24,205 bases of DNA from Alphaproteobacteria bacterium (GCA_020025875.1 JAHHRI010000018.1:1-24205), one strand, 5' to 3'. Positions 8,009-16,450 are shown, numbered from the stretch's first letter. Program-made: numbers and translations. The notes: generated from the sequence alone by a model not told the origin.

Positions 8009-9094
8009 ATGCAAGTGGATATTTTTGACTTTGAACTCGACCGTGGCCTAATCGCCAAAGAACCAGCCAACCCCCGCGACACTTCGCGCCTGTTGGATTT
8101 AAGCGAAGAAGGCACAATCTGCGACCGTCGGTTTTACGAATTGCCGGACATTCTCCGCAAAGGTGATCTTTTGGTTTTTAACGACACCAAAGTCATTCCC
8201 GCCCGCCTGTACGGCGCCCGCGGCGAAGCCCGAGTGGAAGTAACGCTCTACCGCCCGACAGACGGTCTGCAATGGTGGTCATTTGTCAAAAACGCCAAAC
8301 GCCTGCGCCCCGGTGATCACATTCGTTTTTACACCGACGACATAAGCCCCGAAGAAAGCGACTTTACCGCCTCGGTAATTGAGAAAAAGGAAGACGACGG
8401 CGTCCTCATCGCTTTTAACACCTTGCCCGAACAACTGGCCTCCTGTCTGCAAAGATACGGACTGATGCCGCTGCCGCCCTACATCAAGCGCGACAAACCG
8501 ATGTCGGGAAGCGGTTGGGACAAGTACAACGACAAGGAAAATTATCAAACCATCTACGCCCGTTGCGAAGGAGCCGTTGCCGCACCCACCGCGGGGCTGC
8601 ATTTCACCGATCGTGTGTTTCAGTCTTTGGCGGAAAAGGGGGTAGAAAAAGCGTTTGTCACCCTCCATGTCGGCGCTGGCACCTTTCTGCCGGTTAAAAC
8701 GGCAGACACCAAAGACCATAAAATGCATACGGAATACTGCGAAATTTCGCCCGAAGTCTGCGCGGCGGTTAACCGTGCCAAGGCGCAGGGACGGCGTGTT
8801 ATTGCCGTTGGCACCACATCGCTGCGGCTGTTAGAAACCGCTGCCGACGCACAAGGCGTGCTGCATCCTTTTGCCGGCGACACCGACATTTTCATCACGC
8901 CGGGGTACAAATTTCGCGCCATTGATATGCTCATCACCAACTTTCACCTGCCGAAATCGACATTGTTTATGCTGATCTGCGCCGTTGCCGGCACCGATCG
9001 GATGAAAGAAGCCTATCGCCATGCCATTGAACAACACTATCGTTTTTACTCCTACGGCGACAGCTCAATTTTAAAATGCGTAAACAAAATTTAA
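8009..9094 (+). CDS. queA: S-adenosylmethionine:tRNA ribosyltransferase-isomerase
   Basis: QueA transfers and isomerises the ribosyl part of SAM onto 7-deazaguanine in tRNA to make epoxyqueuosine, in the wobble position of His, Tyr, Asp and Asn tRNAs. At 361 residues it is full length. Family landmarks are present in order: VDIFDFELDRGLIAKEPANP at the N-terminus, LLVFNDTKVIPARLYG, then YQTIYARCEGAVAAPTAGLH, the HVGAGTFLPVK stretch, and FITPGYKFRAIDMLITNFHL toward the C-terminus. AAGGAC precedes the ATG. The usual partner tgt is not next door. Instead a GTG-started membrane protein follows after 42 bp and is probably cotranscribed. Confidence 0.95.
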   Translation: MQVDIFDFELDRGLIAKEPANPRDTSRLLDLSEEGTICDRRFYELPDILRKGDLLVFNDTKVIPARLYGARGEARVEVTLYRPTDGLQWWSFVKNAKRLRPGDHIRFYTDDISPEESDFTASVIEKKEDDGVLIAFNTLPEQLASCLQRYGLMPLPPYIKRDKPMSGSGWDKYNDKENYQTIYARCEGAVAAPTAGLHFTDRVFQSLAEKGVEKAFVTLHVGAGTFLPVKTADTKDHKMHTEYCEISPEVCAAVNRAKAQGRRVIAVGTTSLRLLETAADAQGVLHPFAGDTDIFITPGYKFRAIDMLITNFHLPKSTLFMLICAVAGTDRMKEAYRHAIEQHYRFYSYGDSSILKCVNKI

Positions 9095-9136
9095 ACGCTT
9101 AAGTGATAAAATTTCTCCGCATAAGGAGAACGCAAA

Positions 9137-10315
9137 GTGTGGAAAAAATACGCCAGATATGTCAAACAAATTCTACCGCTGATGAAAAACTCTCTGCTTC
9201 CGGTTATGTTACTGGGAGCGGCATTGGGTTTTTATTTCATGTTATCGCCTTTTGGCGAAGAAGTGCAGCGTTTTTTTCACGTCGGTTTTTTTCTGCTTTG
9301 CGCCGTCTCTGTCGGCATTTTGGTTTACTTCAACCGCAATCGCCCGCTGTTTTTCATTTTTTCGCTGCTTATAGTCTACTGCCTGATCAATTACCTCAAA
9401 TTTACCCACGGGATCATCTATAACCTCACGGCGGACTATTACAACCTATGTTTTCTCACCGCCGCGTGCTTTTTGTTTTTCTACTTTTTGCCCAACCGCC
9501 CGCTGTTTTCTTTTGATACCGTCAATTTTTTCATTATCATTTTTGCCGCGCTGGCGCTGGGCGAACAGCTGAGCCGTCATCATGTCGGTATTGATTTCAG
9601 CACCTTTTACTGCAACGGCTGCGGGCTGCAAACTTTTGGCTTTGCCATGTTTTTATCCATTCTTGTGATCATGCTGGTACATTCTTCGATTCGCGATGAA
9701 ATACTCACCACTTCGCTTTTTTTCGCCACAATCAGCATCATGCTTGGTTTTTACCTTTCCGACCGTCCGTCCCCGCTGGTCTTGTTCTTTTTTACAGCCG
9801 CGCTCACGGTTCTTTGCGGCATTATCCATTCGCTTCTTTATGCGGCTCGCAAAGACGTTGTTACCGGACTGGACAACGGCAATTCGTTTATCCGCACCCA
9901 AGACAAGTTACCGTTAAAATATGGTTTAGGCATTATCTGCATTGACGACTACAAGCATCTGGCACAAATTTTTAAAAAATCGGGCATAGATGAAATTGTT
10001 GTCATGATTGCGAAAAAAATCTGCGAACTGGAGCCGGAAGCCCATGTTTACCGCTGCGGGGCAGACGAGTTTATTGTCATTTTCCCGTCGGCGGAAAAGG
10101 GGGTGTCTTTTACCCGCATCGACCACATCCGCCGCACGGTTGCCGCTTCCGAATTTTTATTAAGAGGCCGCAAAAAAACGCTAAAGCTGACGGTTTCCTG
10201 CAGCGTTGCAGACAAAAAGCGTAGCGACGCCGATGTTTTTGAGGTTTTTATGCGGGCCCGCAAGATCTTGCAAAAAACCTACAAATTTACTCAAAACATC
10301 ACTTCTCAGGCTTAA
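9137..10315 (+). CDS. Membrane protein with a C-terminal degenerate GGDEF domain
   Basis: The N-terminal 235 residues contain about eight to nine hydrophobic segments. The remainder is a GGDEF-type domain: the fold-entry motif DVVTGLDNGNSF (around residues 240-251), the metal-site strand GLGIICIDDYKHL, and the signature strand YRCGADEFIVIFP near residues 306-318. The signature reads GADEF rather than GGDEF or GGEEF, and there is no RxxD inhibitory site before it. Diguanylate cyclase activity is therefore doubtful, and the domain may instead bind nucleotide or act in signalling by interaction. The closing helix also lacks the usual AK..GRN form. The start is GTG at 9137, chosen for the strong AAGGAG eight bases upstream. 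The gene follows queA by 42 bp and overlaps the 3' end of convergent lgt by 17 bp. Confidence 0.8.
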   Translation: MWKKYARYVKQILPLMKNSLLPVMLLGAALGFYFMLSPFGEEVQRFFHVGFFLLCAVSVGILVYFNRNRPLFFIFSLLIVYCLINYLKFTHGIIYNLTADYYNLCFLTAACFLFFYFLPNRPLFSFDTVNFFIIIFAALALGEQLSRHHVGIDFSTFYCNGCGLQTFGFAMFLSILVIMLVHSSIRDEILTTSLFFATISIMLGFYLSDRPSPLVLFFFTAALTVLCGIIHSLLYAARKDVVTGLDNGNSFIRTQDKLPLKYGLGIICIDDYKHLAQIFKKSGIDEIVVMIAKKICELEPEAHVYRCGADEFIVIFPSAEKGVSFTRIDHIRRTVAASEFLLRGRKKTLKLTVSCSVADKKRSDADVFEVFMRARKILQKTYKFTQNITSQA

Positions 10316-11099
10316 CCGCGCGCTGCCAAAACAACCACCCGCCAAAGACCAAAAGCGGTAACGAAAGAATTTGTCCCATGGTGACAAACCCAAAATAAAA
10401 ACCCAGTTGCGCATCCGGCTGGCGGAAGTTTTCCAGCACAATCCGAAAAGTGGCATAAAAAACGACAAACAGGGCAGAAACCGTCCCTTTGCGCTGCCGC
10501 ACCACCGGCACAAAACGCCACAGGCCGTTGAGCACCAGCAACATCAGCAAACCTTCGGCAACGGCTTCATACAGCTGAGACGGATGTCGCGGCAAATAGC
10601 CACCGGAGGGAAAGCGCACGGCCCAAGGCACATTGCTCACCCGTCCCCACAATTCGTCATTAACAAAATTTGCCAAGCGTCCGAGGAACAACCCGATCGG
10701 CGCATACAGCGCGGCCATATCGGTCAGCTGCCAAAAGTCGAGCTTGTGTTTGCCGGCGGCATACCACAGTCCGAAAACGGCTCCCGTCGCACCGCCGTGG
10801 AAAGACATTCCCCCGTGCCAAACGGCCAAAATTTGCCATGGTTCCCGCCAAAAGGCAGATCCGCCGTAAAACAGCACATATCCCAAGCGACCGCCGATAA
10901 TAATGCCGATCATAACATCAAAGACCACATCTTCAATGGCTGTTTTTTCAAAACCCAACCGATATTTTTGCACATCTCGGAGCAGCCACAACCATGCCGA
11001 CACAATGCCGACCAAATAGGCCATCGAATACCAACGCACGGCAAATCCTCCGAGTGAAAACATAATCGGGGAAACCTCCGGAAAAGCTAATCCTGTCAT
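10299..11099 (-). CDS. lgt: Prolipoprotein diacylglyceryl transferase
   Basis: Lgt moves diacylglycerol from phosphatidylglycerol to the lipobox cysteine of pre-lipoproteins in the inner membrane, the first step of lipoprotein maturation. The 266-residue polytopic protein shows the family features: IGGRLGYVLFY, AVWHGGMSFHGG, the signature GRLANFVNDELWGR near residues 138-151 (alanine at a position where the signature allows Gly or Ala), PRHPSQLYEA, and a C-terminal RIVLENFRQPD. The ATG at 11099 is chosen because TAGGAG lies six bases before it; an upstream TTG in frame would place this ribosome site inside the protein. The window contains a lipobox protein (15311-16363) that would be a substrate. 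Confidence 0.95.
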   Translation of the reverse strand: MTGLAFPEVSPIMFSLGGFAVRWYSMAYLVGIVSAWLWLLRDVQKYRLGFEKTAIEDVVFDVMIGIIIGGRLGYVLFYGGSAFWREPWQILAVWHGGMSFHGGATGAVFGLWYAAGKHKLDFWQLTDMAALYAPIGLFLGRLANFVNDELWGRVSNVPWAVRFPSGGYLPRHPSQLYEAVAEGLLMLLVLNGLWRFVPVVRQRKGTVSALFVVFYATFRIVLENFRQPDAQLGFYFGFVTMGQILSLPLLVFGGWLFWQRAVKPEK

Positions 11100-11382
11100 C
11101 TCAACTCCTAAAAAAAACAACGGCGGCGGCGCCGCATTCCGTTTCCATTGGTAAAGAGTATATTAATTTTCTTCAATATATCCACACCTAAAAAAACATT
11201 TTTCGCCCCTATTTGCTCAAGATGTTGTTTTCAATAAATATTTTCATTATCAAAAAAGATAAAAAAATAAATGAGGTGGAAAACTTTTTGACACGGATTG
11301 TCATTTACGACTCGATAATGCTAATTATTTAAAGAATAAACAAAACCGTGTTGTTTTGTATTTTGAAATGGAGAAATCTGTA

Positions 11383-11880
11383 ATGAATCCGGCCAAGTTT
11401 CCAGAATCTGCCCGCAATCCGATTGATGTGGTCGAACATATCCTCAACCGACAGGCTTATGCGCCGGAGCGGCGCAGCCAAAATGAAGTTGTTGTCGAGA
11501 TAAAAGGCCGCTGGAACGAAATGCTGTTGTTCTTTTCTTGGGAAGAAAATATGCACTGTCTGCATGTTTCCTGCCTAATTAACATTGAGGATCAACAAAA
11601 AGACCACAACAAAATTTTTGAGCTGCTGGCGCTGATCAACGATGACCTTTGGGTTGGGCATTTTTCCTACTGGACAGAACAAAAAATGCCGGTCTTTCGC
11701 TACTCTTTGTTTTACAATCCGGCAAACAAAGATTTTTCGATCCAATTGTCCAATATCATGGACATTGCGGTTAAGGAGTGTGAGCGTATGTATCCGATCT
11801 TCAATATTGTCATGACCAAAGGCATGGATCCCAAACAGGCTCTCTATCCCCTGATGTTGGAAACGCTCGGTCAAGCCTAA
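11383..11880 (+). CDS. YbjN domain-containing protein
   Basis: A 165-residue cytoplasmic protein of the YbjN family (PF10722), whose fold resembles type III secretion chaperones and whose molecular role is not settled. It closely follows the alphaproteobacterial form: NPIDVVEHILNRQAYAPERR at the start, then EIKGRWNEMLLFFSWEE, LHVSCL, ELLALINDDLWVGHFSYW, MPVFRYSLF and AVKECERMYPIFNIV. The start at 11383 is preceded by GGAG nine bases upstream; two earlier in-frame starts (11356 TTG, 11368 ATG) lack a ribosome site. The 280-bp gap from lgt is AT-rich. It holds a TTGACA at 11288 but no well-spaced -10, so I do not call a promoter there. Confidence 0.85.
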   Translation: MNPAKFPESARNPIDVVEHILNRQAYAPERRSQNEVVVEIKGRWNEMLLFFSWEENMHCLHVSCLINIEDQQKDHNKIFELLALINDDLWVGHFSYWTEQKMPVFRYSLFYNPANKDFSIQLSNIMDIAVKECERMYPIFNIVMTKGMDPKQALYPLMLETLGQA

Positions 11881-12041
11881 AACCAACCGATAAAAACAAC
11901 TGTTTGTTCATGAGCCATGAGACACTCGAACTAAATATCTTATACATTAAAAATAATTATCAATATGCTTGCCTTTATTAGCATATTATGTTATTTTTTT
12001 CGTTGAAATTTACATGAATGTTCTATTATGAAAGGATCGAG

Positions 12042-14951
12042 ATGAACAAAACCTCTCAACTTTTGTTGCTGGCATCAATCACGACAAGTGTTTTTGACGT
12101 TTCAGCAGCACCTCCTGTCACCATTGATTACTTAAATAATCTGACAAGTCCTAGGATAACTTGGTCATCGGAAAGTGGCGATTATAGCATTACGCTAGAT
12201 GGAGAAACAGCCTACTACACCTATGTTAAGCCAGACCATTATGCTGAAAAAAACACCGCATGGAACGCCATTCTAACCTATGGCCCAAATCTGGATCATT
12301 ACCTGTTTAAAGACACTTATTTAGAACATGATGAGGATACGGTAATAAGTATTAATTCCGATTTTATTGGAAGCGACTCCGGACTGGAGAACTTCGGCAA
12401 TATCGCCAGCATCTCCGGTAACTTTATAAATGGTATGATAGAAAACTGGGGAACCATTGACACCATCTCCGGTAACTTTATTCAAAACAACACTGAAGAT
12501 TCCGGTTTTATTAACCATCGAGAAGGGCTGATCGGCAATATCTCCGGCAACTTTATCGGCCATCAGGATCATGCGATTAAAATTGACACCGGCAAGATAA
12601 AAAATGTCTCCGGCAATTTTATTAATAATGAAGGTGGCATATACTCTTATGAAGGGAATGTCGAAAACATAAACGCCAACTTTATCGGAAATCGTAAGGT
12701 GAGCTCACCACCGCTTCATTTCGGCGAAAAGCATGAGGGGTCTTTCGATGCCGGAACCTCCACGAAGCCTCACCCTACAGCGGGGTTCATGGCGCCTTCG
12801 TGGCCTGTGAAACCACCTCAACGAAGCCTGATACCCTATGGTGGGGCCATTTATAACGAATTCGATTCTACTATTAAGAAAATTTCCGGCAATTTTATCA
12901 ATAATTACACACAATCCGACAGCAAACATGAATATGCCCTTGGCGGAGCCGTTTTCAGCCAGTCTAAGAATGCGCTCACTTTTAGCACCGACGGCAAAAC
13001 TTACACATTTTCCGGCAACTATACAAAAGACCAGTTCAGAGGCAAAATTTATAATGCCATATATCTGATGACAAACGGCAATGCCACACAGAACTTGGTT
13101 TTTAGTACCAAAGGTGGCGGAGCTTGGATTATCAACGATAATATTGAAGGTGGAATGGTCGAAAATCCTTACCATCAAAACCGATACGACATTTCCTTTA
13201 TCGGTGACGGCGTATTAAACGAAAATCAACTAACAGATCAATATGTCGGCATCAATAACGATATTGTTAATGCCGACAAGGTAACTGTTGAGGGAACAAC
13301 GCTTCGTTTCCGTCGCTACGAACACAAAGACCAAAGCGCTCACAACTGGAAAGGCGAAGGCGGATTTTGGACCTTTCTTGAAGCTGACGGCTCGCTTAAC
13401 AAAACAAATCCCGCTGCCGCCGTTACCTCTTTGTCTTTGAAGAACGCGGCATTTGATATTGCCAACGGCTATATGGAAAAAGTTCGTCTGAACGGCTATT
13501 CTGCCGAAAACGGCTTTTTGCATCTGGATGTTAATGTCGACAATCTGATGGCAGACCTTTTAGATGTCAACGGCAATATCGAAGGGATGACGGAGCTGAT
13601 GGTTTATCCGAACGCCCCTAAAGACATCATTGGCAGGAGCATTCTGTTTGCTCAGTCTGCAAACGACACGACTGGCAACGCCAATTCTTTCCACGTTTGG
13701 CGTGTATACAGAAGCCCTTATATGTTTACCACAAGATTTACGGACAATGGCGGAAACAACAAAAAATGGGAACTGGTGATGATAAATCAGAAAAACGATT
13801 ATGCCGGTGTGGAACCGGGAGATCAACCTGCTCCGCCGGCACCTCCGGCACCTGAGCCAGATCCGGGAGTAACACCTCCTGCTCCGCCGGTACCTACCCC
13901 CGATCCGGGACAACCTGATCCCAATCCGGGACAGCCTAACCCCAATCCGGGGCAGCCTAATCCCAATCCGGGACAACCTAACCAATCAACCAACGGCAAA
14001 ATCTATGTGGCGCCGGAAGTTGTCGGTCATCAATCAATGGCAGCTGCCGCCATTGCTCAAAACAGCAGCCTGCTTTACAATGTAATGACCAAAGTCGGCA
14101 AAAATCGGATATATTGCCCCGGTTGCGGTTTTTATGATTACTATTGGAATGGTGAACCTTATCACAATCTGTGGGTTAATTCGGTTTATACATCACTTTC
14201 AATCAAAGATCATACCGACATAGACGCCAATATCTGGGGTGTTGAAGCCGGCGGCGATTTGCAGCACGACCTTTATAACAAAATCGGTCTGTTTGTATCT
14301 TACCGCAAAGGTAAATACGAGATGAACGGTGACGGCAAACGCTATTATTCGTCCATCGATTCGCAGATTGATATTGTTTCGTATCTGGCCGGTTTGTATT
14401 ACCGCTTTGACAAGAACAACTGGTTTGTATTCTCCAGCTTGTACGGCGGTATTCAGCAAGCCGATCTCAAAACCGACGACGGCGCAAAGTCCGACACCGA
14501 CGGGATCGAATTTGGCGGTAACCTGCAAATCGGTTATGACTATAACCTAACCAATTCGGTCTACTTAACACCGAGTTTGGGTGTGGCATATACACAGGTG
14601 AACTATGATGACGCAACCGATAACGGCGGCAAAAACGTCAAATACGGAAACCTCAATCAGATTGAGCTTGAAGCAGGCGTTCAGCTGACCAAAGCGTTCC
14701 TCACGGATAACGGCTATGCCAATATTGCCGTCAAACCGAGTGTTATCCGCACAATTGTCGGCGGTGATGAAATTGACATCGACGGCTTAGGTTCTGTCGA
14801 CACCATTGATGACGCAACCTTGGGGCGGATTGAGCTAAGCGGACGCTACGGCTTCACCGACAGCCTTTCGACCTATGGCTGGGCAAACTATACTTTTGGT
14901 AGCAACTATGATGCCACCGCGGTTGGTCTCGGCTTAAATTACGCTTGGTAA
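12042..14951 (+). CDS. Type V autotransporter with beta-helical passenger and C-terminal beta-barrel
   Basis: A secreted outer-membrane protein of 969 residues. Residues 1-22 are a signal peptide (MNKTSQLLLLASITTSVFDV..., cleavage near VSA-APP). The passenger contains repeated strands of the form I-S-G-N-F-I at about six positions between nt 12400 and 12900, the pattern of a right-handed beta helix. A proline-rich linker (nt 13810-13985) includes tandem GQPNPNP units. The barrel spans roughly residues 707-969 and ends in aromatic Trp, as expected for BAM-dependent insertion. Oddities are a foreign-looking block within the passenger (nt 12698-12840) and a CPGC motif just before the barrel (near nt 14115), unusual because exported passengers generally avoid cysteine. 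I chose the ATG at 12042 because AAGGA lies just before it. It has a strong terminator and no partner gene, so it is monocistronic. The ligand or target is unknown. Confidence 0.9.
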   Translation: MNKTSQLLLLASITTSVFDVSAAPPVTIDYLNNLTSPRITWSSESGDYSITLDGETAYYTYVKPDHYAEKNTAWNAILTYGPNLDHYLFKDTYLEHDEDTVISINSDFIGSDSGLENFGNIASISGNFINGMIENWGTIDTISGNFIQNNTEDSGFINHREGLIGNISGNFIGHQDHAIKIDTGKIKNVSGNFINNEGGIYSYEGNVENINANFIGNRKVSSPPLHFGEKHEGSFDAGTSTKPHPTAGFMAPSWPVKPPQRSLIPYGGAIYNEFDSTIKKISGNFINNYTQSDSKHEYALGGAVFSQSKNALTFSTDGKTYTFSGNYTKDQFRGKIYNAIYLMTNGNATQNLVFSTKGGGAWIINDNIEGGMVENPYHQNRYDISFIGDGVLNENQLTDQYVGINNDIVNADKVTVEGTTLRFRRYEHKDQSAHNWKGEGGFWTFLEADGSLNKTNPAAAVTSLSLKNAAFDIANGYMEKVRLNGYSAENGFLHLDVNVDNLMADLLDVNGNIEGMTELMVYPNAPKDIIGRSILFAQSANDTTGNANSFHVWRVYRSPYMFTTRFTDNGGNNKKWELVMINQKNDYAGVEPGDQPAPPAPPAPEPDPGVTPPAPPVPTPDPGQPDPNPGQPNPNPGQPNPNPGQPNQSTNGKIYVAPEVVGHQSMAAAAIAQNSSLLYNVMTKVGKNRIYCPGCGFYDYYWNGEPYHNLWVNSVYTSLSIKDHTDIDANIWGVEAGGDLQHDLYNKIGLFVSYRKGKYEMNGDGKRYYSSIDSQIDIVSYLAGLYYRFDKNNWFVFSSLYGGIQQADLKTDDGAKSDTDGIEFGGNLQIGYDYNLTNSVYLTPSLGVAYTQVNYDDATDNGGKNVKYGNLNQIELEAGVQLTKAFLTDNGYANIAVKPSVIRTIVGGDEIDIDGLGSVDTIDDATLGRIELSGRYGFTDSLSTYGWANYTFGSNYDATAVGLGLNYAW
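12698..12840. repeat. Probable in-frame inserted palindromic element inside the autotransporter gene
   Basis: This block interrupts the repeated passenger pattern with a proline-rich stretch (about residues 220-266) that resembles neither flank. It starts with the perfect palindrome GGTGAGCTCACC (12698-12709). It contains nested inverted repeats, CCACGAAG (12760-12767) with CTTCGTGG (12796-12803) enclosing ACCC (12772-12775) with GGGT (12783-12786). A further pair, CCACC (12813-12817) and GGTGG (12840-12844), lies at the right edge. ACGAAGCCT occurs twice, 59 bp apart (12762 and 12821). The flanks, ANFIGNR and GGAIYNEF, would join into an ordinary passenger repeat if it were removed. This is the behaviour of in-gene palindromic elements such as those of Rickettsia. 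That it is mobile or repeated elsewhere in the genome is inference. Confidence 0.45.
13907..13984 (+). repeat. 21-bp tandem repeat coding for a proline-rich linker
   Basis: About 3.7 copies of a 21-bp unit begin at 13907, 13928, 13949 and 13970, each encoding G-Q-P-(D/N)-P-N-P. The copies differ by only a few bases. The linker joins the passenger to the barrel of the autotransporter, so copy number changes would alter the spacer length in frame. Confidence 0.85.
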
Positions 14952-14976
14952 AAGATCAAAAATCTTAAACCCAAAC

Positions 14977-15013
14977 AAAGAAACCATCGGCAAAACCGAT
15001 GGTTTCTTTTTTT
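14977..15013 (+). terminator. Strong intrinsic terminator after the autotransporter gene
   Basis: A 14-bp perfect stem (14977-14990 with 14996-15009) has a 5-nt loop, with the core AAACCATCGG and CCGATGGTTT and a T-run at the 3' edge. It begins 26 bp after the stop codon. Confidence 0.9.
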
Positions 15014-15252
15014 ACACCCCTGTCGGAAACTTTTTTCTGCCGCCAACGCCTGATTGAGATTGGATTGTCCGTTGCTTAAGAGTTTATGGACGTTTTACTG
15101 AGATTTTCCGTGTGTCTTTTCACCTCCCCAAGCCTCCTTTCAATCTCTTTTTCCTAGCTCACGCTTTCCTTTTTTCCAAGCTTTCTCTTTCCTCATTTTC
15201 CTACCTCATGCCCCACTTGCTCACGCCATCTCTCTGTCGACAGCTGTTCCAC
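15014..15252. other. Gene-free pyrimidine-rich stretch between two terminators
   Basis: I see no supportable gene here. From about 15108 to 15240 the plus strand is dominated by C and T (for example CCTTTTTTCCAAGCTTTCTC), so the minus strand is purine-rich with repeated AGGAAA-like motifs. A 65-codon frame through it (15112-15309) starts at a GTG and runs into the next terminator hairpin, so I reject it as a gene. The stretch lies between the terminator of the autotransporter and that of the convergent lipoprotein gene. Confidence 0.6.
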
Positions 15253-15292
15253 ACAAAAAAATCGGCACGTTTCCACGTACCGATTTTTTTGT
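15253..15292. terminator. Terminator after the lipoprotein gene (bidirectional shape)
   Basis: ACAAAAAAATCGG (15253-15265) pairs with CCGATTTTTTTGT (15280-15292), and the loop contains a second short ACG/CGT pair. It lies 18 bp beyond the stop of the minus-strand lipoprotein gene. Confidence 0.85.
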
Positions 15293-15310
15293 ATGCGACG
15301 AACCATTGAC

Positions 15311-16363
15311 TTATTCGTAATCGAAATATACGGGAACTTTGCCCTCAATCTCGTCAGTGTTCAATTCGGTAAACACCCAAACAGACACCACGCCGGAAAC
15401 ATTGTTCACAAACTTTCCGTTACGGTCATACAGTTTAAATTTGCCGTTTTCTTCAATGACAATATCTCCTGTCGGCAAGTGAGGTGCGTCCTCCGTTACT
15501 GACATATATGCCATATCGACATCTGCGGCCAATTTTTTGCCGTCGTTGAAGAAAACATCATACTTTTCATCTCTGCCGGCAACGAGTAAAAAATTTCCAC
15601 AGACTTCTGTCCATTCGGAAAATTCAACCAGTTTACCGCCGCGCGCATTGACAATGCAGTTGTCAACAAGAAAACGTCCGGGCTCCAAACACTGAGGAAT
15701 ACACACCCCTATCGGTGCATTTTTCAATGTCAGTTGCTGATGGTTCTTGCCTTCAAAGTCATAAAAGTCCCAGCGTTTACCCTCCTGATCGGCAAAAACA
15801 TACTGTTTCTTTTCCAGATCAGTACCATAAAATCCGCTGTCGCAGCCGCCTAAGATAAAACGTCCGTCTTTCCAAATCGAAAGGCAACGCTCTCCCCATA
15901 TAACGGCATAACTGCCGGCAGCCGACATGGCTTGAATTTCCGGATATTTCACCGGTAACAATTCTTTGCCGTCTTTAGAAAAAAGACCACACAAGGAATC
16001 TTTACGCAAAACGAAATTTAACCGATCACAAAACAATTCCGCATCGGGAAAAGATTCGTAAGCAGAAACATTTTTCTCGCGCCAAAAGGCAAATTCTCCC
16101 TCACACACTTCGGAAACTCCGTAGTACATGACTTTGCCGTATTGGGGCGCCAAAAGAACTTGTCCGTACGAGTTTTTCACGCCAAACAAACCGTTTTGCT
16201 TAAACACCTCGACACCTTCGGCAGAAACATCGCATCTGTCGGTAATTTCATAAGTACCGCCGACATCAAGCGTTTCTTGCTTGTTATCACTTTTGTTTCC
16301 GCACGCATACAACATCGCCGTCAAACAAACGACAATGGACCAGAATAGCAAATTTTTCTTCAT
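15311..16363 (-). CDS. Lipoprotein with WG-repeat-like segments
   Basis: The 350-residue protein begins with a lipoprotein signal (MKKNLLFWSIVVCLTAMLYA followed by Cys21, lipobox LYAC), so it is expected to be lipidated by Lgt and held at a membrane surface. The mature part is made of repeated short beta segments of the kind G-L-F-G-V-K-N-x-x-G-x-V-L-L-A-P-Q-Y, resembling degenerate WG repeats (PF14903 type); further examples are GLFSKDGKELLPVKYPEI and KFKLYDRNGKFV. Such repeats are thought to fold like a propeller and serve binding; no enzyme motif is visible. No clear Shine-Dalgarno precedes the ATG, although a good promoter lies about 90 bp upstream. The role is unknown. Confidence 0.75.
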   Translation of the reverse strand: MKKNLLFWSIVVCLTAMLYACGNKSDNKQETLDVGGTYEITDRCDVSAEGVEVFKQNGLFGVKNSYGQVLLAPQYGKVMYYGVSEVCEGEFAFWREKNVSAYESFPDAELFCDRLNFVLRKDSLCGLFSKDGKELLPVKYPEIQAMSAAGSYAVIWGERCLSIWKDGRFILGGCDSGFYGTDLEKKQYVFADQEGKRWDFYDFEGKNHQQLTLKNAPIGVCIPQCLEPGRFLVDNCIVNARGGKLVEFSEWTEVCGNFLLVAGRDEKYDVFFNDGKKLAADVDMAYMSVTEDAPHLPTGDIVIEENGKFKLYDRNGKFVNNVSGVVSVWVFTELNTDEIEGKVPVYFDYE

Positions 16364-16450
16364 TTCATATATGTGTTAGCGTTCACCGACAACTGCAACA
16401 GTGCGGCAAACAGATTAATAATTCCGATAAATATAGTTTTTCAGAATTGT

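Noticed and set aside
11288..11319. TTGACA with GATAAT upstream of the YbjN-like gene as a promoter
   Set aside because: The spacer would be 20 bp, too long for a normal sigma70 promoter.
11948..11970. AT-rich stretch resembling a Fur box upstream of the autotransporter
   Set aside because: The match to the known 19-bp Fur consensus is partial and the surrounding DNA is so AT-rich that chance is likely.
11962..11987. Hairpin AATATGCT/AGCATATT before the autotransporter gene as a terminator of the YbjN-like gene
   Set aside because: The 8-bp stem is almost all A/T, the loop is 10 nt, and the T-run is separated from the stem, so it is too weak to call.
15112..15309. 65-codon plus-strand frame in the pyrimidine-rich stretch
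   Set aside because: The composition simply follows the C/T bias; it starts at a GTG without a ribosome site and runs through a terminator hairpin.
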